Below, in pieces: positions 6,477 through 8,990 of a stretch of 8,990 bases of DNA. The stretch lies in the NCBI GenBank assembly GCA_019314105.1, contig JAFCZY010000125.1:1-8990 (forward strand). Direction: 5' to 3'. The first letter of the stretch is position 1. Each line of letters starts with the position of its first letter. The notes below the pieces were generated by a model, which saw only the letters and a list, made by a program, of their open reading frames with translations, made no database searches and had not been told where the DNA came from. A program made the translations under genes and the position numbers. Source of the stretch: Deltaproteobacteria bacterium (GTDB lineage Bacteria; Desulfobacterota; Desulfobacteria; Desulfobacterales; Desulfobacteraceae).

Positions 6477-8990
6477 ATGACCAAAAAGAAAAAAACTCCC
6501 ATGATGGCGCAATACCTGACCATCAAAGAATCATATAAAGATGCGATTTTATTTTACCGGATGGGAGATTTTTATGAAATGTTCCTTGAGGATGCAAAAA
6601 AAGCCGCCGCTATCCTGGAAATCGCCTTAACCTCCAGAAATAAAAATGACGACACCCCGGTCCCCATGTGCGGGATACCCTTCCGGGCGGCTGACACCTA
6701 TATTGCCAAACTCATTGGAAACGGATGCAAGGTTGCCGTGTGTGAACAAATGGAAGATGCTGCGGCAACCAGGGGGCTGGTGAAACGGCAGGTGGTTCGG
6801 GTCATCACCCCGGGCATGATTTTAAATGAAGACTTATTGGATAAGACATCCAATAACTTCCTTTTAGCCCTGTCAAAGACACAAGATGTTGCAGGGATCG
6901 CCTATCTTGATATATCAACCGGAACCTTTAAAACCACCCAGGTTGAAAGCCGGCAGTCAAAAATACCCTTAGAACTGATTGACGAGGCGTTAAAGGTTGA
7001 TCCCAAAGAGATTATTTTGCCGACAAGTTTTAAAACAGACCCCGTCTACAAGCCTATCCTTCAGGCGTTTGAAGGAAGACAAATTACCTATCTTGAGAAG
7101 GGTGCGTTTGATGTTGAAGAAGCAAGAGAAAGGCTTTTAAACAAATTTAAAACCCGAAGTCTTGAAGGATTCGGTGCAGAAACTCTTTTGGCATCCATTT
7201 CTGCTGCAGGTGCCATCCTCTTTTATGTCCAGGACACCCAGATGCAGGATACAACGCATCTTTTTCAAATCACACCCTATGATATGAAAAATTTTCTGGT
7301 AATTGATAATCGATCCTGCAAAAATCTTGAAATCCTTACCAATATACAAACATTGGATAAAAAAGGAACCCTGATCCATGTACTGGATCGGACGGTTACG
7401 GCCATGGGGTCAAGATTGATCAAAACCTGGCTCCGGTATCCACTGATTAATAAAAACAACATCCGGCAGCGACTAAATTGCATTGAAGAAATCACAAAAG
7501 CGTCCCATATTCATCAATTGATTATCACCCACTTAAAATCGGTTTATGACCTTGAACGTCTTGGCAGCAAAATTTCCATGGGCCAGGGGAATGCCAGAGA
7601 TCTGATAGCCCTTAAAAACTCTTTAAAAAAACTTCCCCTTCTGTTTAAGGAACTCTCCCTGTTTAAAAGCCCTTTACTTAACGGGACCACTCTTGAAAAC
7701 AAAGAAGCGCTTTTAAAAGAACTTGATGCTCTGGCCCATTTAATCGAAACCGCCATCAGAGAAGATGCAGGACATTCGCTCAATGACGGTAATTTGATCA
7801 ATGATGGATATAATCCTGAACTGGATGAACTGCTGTTAATTTCACGGGATGGCAAATCATGGATTGCAAAAACCGAGGCTACGGAAAAAGAAAAAACAAA
7901 ACTATCTTCTCTCAAGATTAAATATAATAAAGTGTTTGGTTATTTTATCGAGGTATCCAGAGCTCAGTCAAATTCGGTTCCTGATCATTATATCAGAAAG
8001 CAGACCCTTGTGAATGCCGAAAGATTCATTACCGATGAAATGAAACAGGTCGAATCCACCATACTGACTGCACAAGACAAGCGAAATGCCCTGGAATACA
8101 ATATTTTCTGCACCATCAGGGATAAAGTTGTTTCAAAAGCAGCCCTTGTTCTTACAATGGCGGATTTCATTGCCATAGTGGATGTGCTCCAGGGGCTTGC
8201 CCTGGCAGCATCGGAGAATGGATATACCAAACCTGTCATCAATGACTTGAACACCATTTCCATTGAAGACGGGCGGCATCCTGTGGTGGAAAAATTGATC
8301 AAAGGGGAGCGGTATGTTCCCAATTCCATTGAAATGGATGATGTTGAGAACCAGATCCTGTTGATCACCGGTCCCAATATGGCTGGAAAATCCACAGTAC
8401 TGCGCCAGGTCGCCCTGACGGTCTTAATGGCCCAGATGGGATCATTCGTTCCTGCTAAAAAAGCATCTCTTGGCATTGTGGACAGAATCTTCACACGGGT
8501 GGGCGCTCTTGACAACCTCTCCTCAGGTCAAAGTACATTCATGGTTGAAATGGAAGAGACCGCCAATATCGTTAATAATGCCACACACAAAAGTCTTATT
8601 ATTCTTGATGAAATCGGAAGAGGAACCAGTACATACGATGGAATGAGCATTGCATGGGCCGTTGCCGAATACCTTCATGATTTAAATAATAAAGGCGTTA
8701 AGACCCTTTTTGCCACTCATTACCATGAATTGATAAAACTGGAAGATATAAAACCCAGAATTAAAAATTTTAATATAGCCGTCAAAGAATTCAATGATAA
8801 TATTGTGTTTTTGCGACGGCTGATTAAAGGCGGAACCAATAAAAGTTATGGCATCCAGGTGGCCAGACTTGCCGGCATGCCTGACGTTGTCATTGACAAT
8901 GCAAAACATATATTGTCCGGCATTGAGCAGAAAAACAACACAGATATCCCGAAACCTTTACCCCAAAAGACCAAAAAGAAGGGTAAAAAG
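6477..8990 (+). CDS. mutS: DNA mismatch repair ATPase MutS (C-terminus beyond right edge)
   Basis: MutS recognises base mismatches and small loops and, with MutL, starts mismatch repair. The frame is open for 838 codons to the last base, without a stop. The N-terminal mismatch-recognition domain carries GDFYEMF with the mismatch-contacting F32 and E34. Connector, lever and clamp regions follow, including the conserved LDRTVTAMGSR stretch. The ATPase has Walker A GPNMAGKST (632-640), Walker B ILDE (D711, E712) followed by GRGTSTYDG, and the switch THYHE (H748). All key residues are intact. The visible length already equals most of a typical MutS; the missing part should be the C-terminal tail with helix-turn-helix and clamp- or dimer-contact elements. 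The visible end is Lys-rich. The start MTKKKKTPMM lacks a strong SD (only AAAGA nearby), but family alignment from TPMMAQYL fits it. It probably shares a transcript with the LapA-domain gene. Confidence 0.98.
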   Translation, partial: MTKKKKTPMMAQYLTIKESYKDAILFYRMGDFYEMFLEDAKKAAAILEIALTSRNKNDDTPVPMCGIPFRAADTYIAKLIGNGCKVAVCEQMEDAAATRGLVKRQVVRVITPGMILNEDLLDKTSNNFLLALSKTQDVAGIAYLDISTGTFKTTQVESRQSKIPLELIDEALKVDPKEIILPTSFKTDPVYKPILQAFEGRQITYLEKGAFDVEEARERLLNKFKTRSLEGFGAETLLASISAAGAILFYVQDTQMQDTTHLFQITPYDMKNFLVIDNRSCKNLEILTNIQTLDKKGTLIHVLDRTVTAMGSRLIKTWLRYPLINKNNIRQRLNCIEEITKASHIHQLIITHLKSVYDLERLGSKISMGQGNARDLIALKNSLKKLPLLFKELSLFKSPLLNGTTLENKEALLKELDALAHLIETAIREDAGHSLNDGNLINDGYNPELDELLLISRDGKSWIAKTEATEKEKTKLSSLKIKYNKVFGYFIEVSRAQSNSVPDHYIRKQTLVNAERFITDEMKQVESTILTAQDKRNALEYNIFCTIRDKVVSKAALVLTMADFIAIVDVLQGLALAASENGYTKPVINDLNTISIEDGRHPVVEKLIKGERYVPNSIEMDDVENQILLITGPNMAGKSTVLRQVALTVLMAQMGSFVPAKKASLGIVDRIFTRVGALDNLSSGQSTFMVEMEETANIVNNATHKSLIILDEIGRGTSTYDGMSIAWAVAEYLHDLNNKGVKTLFATHYHELIKLEDIKPRIKNFNIAVKEFNDNIVFLRRLIKGGTNKSYGIQVARLAGMPDVVIDNAKHILSGIEQKNNTDIPKPLPQKTKKKGKK

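Noticed and set aside
7544..8515. Two long minus-strand open frames (7544-7915 and 7988-8515)
   Set aside because: They are antisense to the intact mutS reading frame, are Ser/Arg-rich, and show no family motif; they are shadows.

Overview
The window looks like bacterial chromosome that is moderately AT-rich and densely coded. MutS, the CooT-family protein, the multi-receiver hybrid kinase and the codon use together suggest a sulfate-reducer-type member of the Desulfobacterota (Desulfobacterales-like). That placement rests on family resemblance only and was not checked by any search.

Layout. Bases 1-4227 form a minus-strand signalling block. A cheR-type methyltransferase (4227-3400) is followed after 48 bp by a very large hybrid sensor histidine kinase. 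The kinase starts at 3351 and runs off the left edge; 1117 codons are visible. Its order is: four-helix-bundle-like periplasmic sensor between two membrane helices, HAMP, GAF, coiled coil, HisKA, HATPase, then three receiver domains. A 145-bp AT-rich divergent intergenic region (4228-4372) holds a 14-bp palindrome and a tandem 10-bp repeat. It separates this block from the plus-strand genes.

On the plus strand, 4373-5014 encodes a small calcineurin-like metallophosphoesterase. Two bases after its stop comes a perfect 31-bp inverted repeat with a 3-base loop (5017-5081), the most striking non-coding object in the window. A two-gene cassette follows: a 63-residue CooT-type nickel-binding protein (5111-5302) overlapping by one base an M23-fold peptidase that has no signal peptide (5302-5871). 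After a 146-bp gap comes a LapA-domain two-helix membrane protein (6018-6453) whose two halves lie in different frames, most simply explained by one extra A in a short A run. Next, 23 bp on, is mutS (6477 to the right edge, 838 codons visible).

How the parts work together. The kinase and CheR probably form one sensory operon, with the CheR methylating either the kinase itself or a receptor elsewhere. The CooT/M23 pair is translationally coupled and both are metal-binding by family, so a shared metal-related role is plausible but unproven. MutS is the housekeeping mismatch-repair protein. No gene-free stretch exceeds 300 bp, and I saw no RNA gene, CRISPR array or transposase gene. I do not see strong evidence for a wholly new system here. 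The inverted repeat, the CooT-M23 pair and the kinase-CheR pair deserve the closest look.
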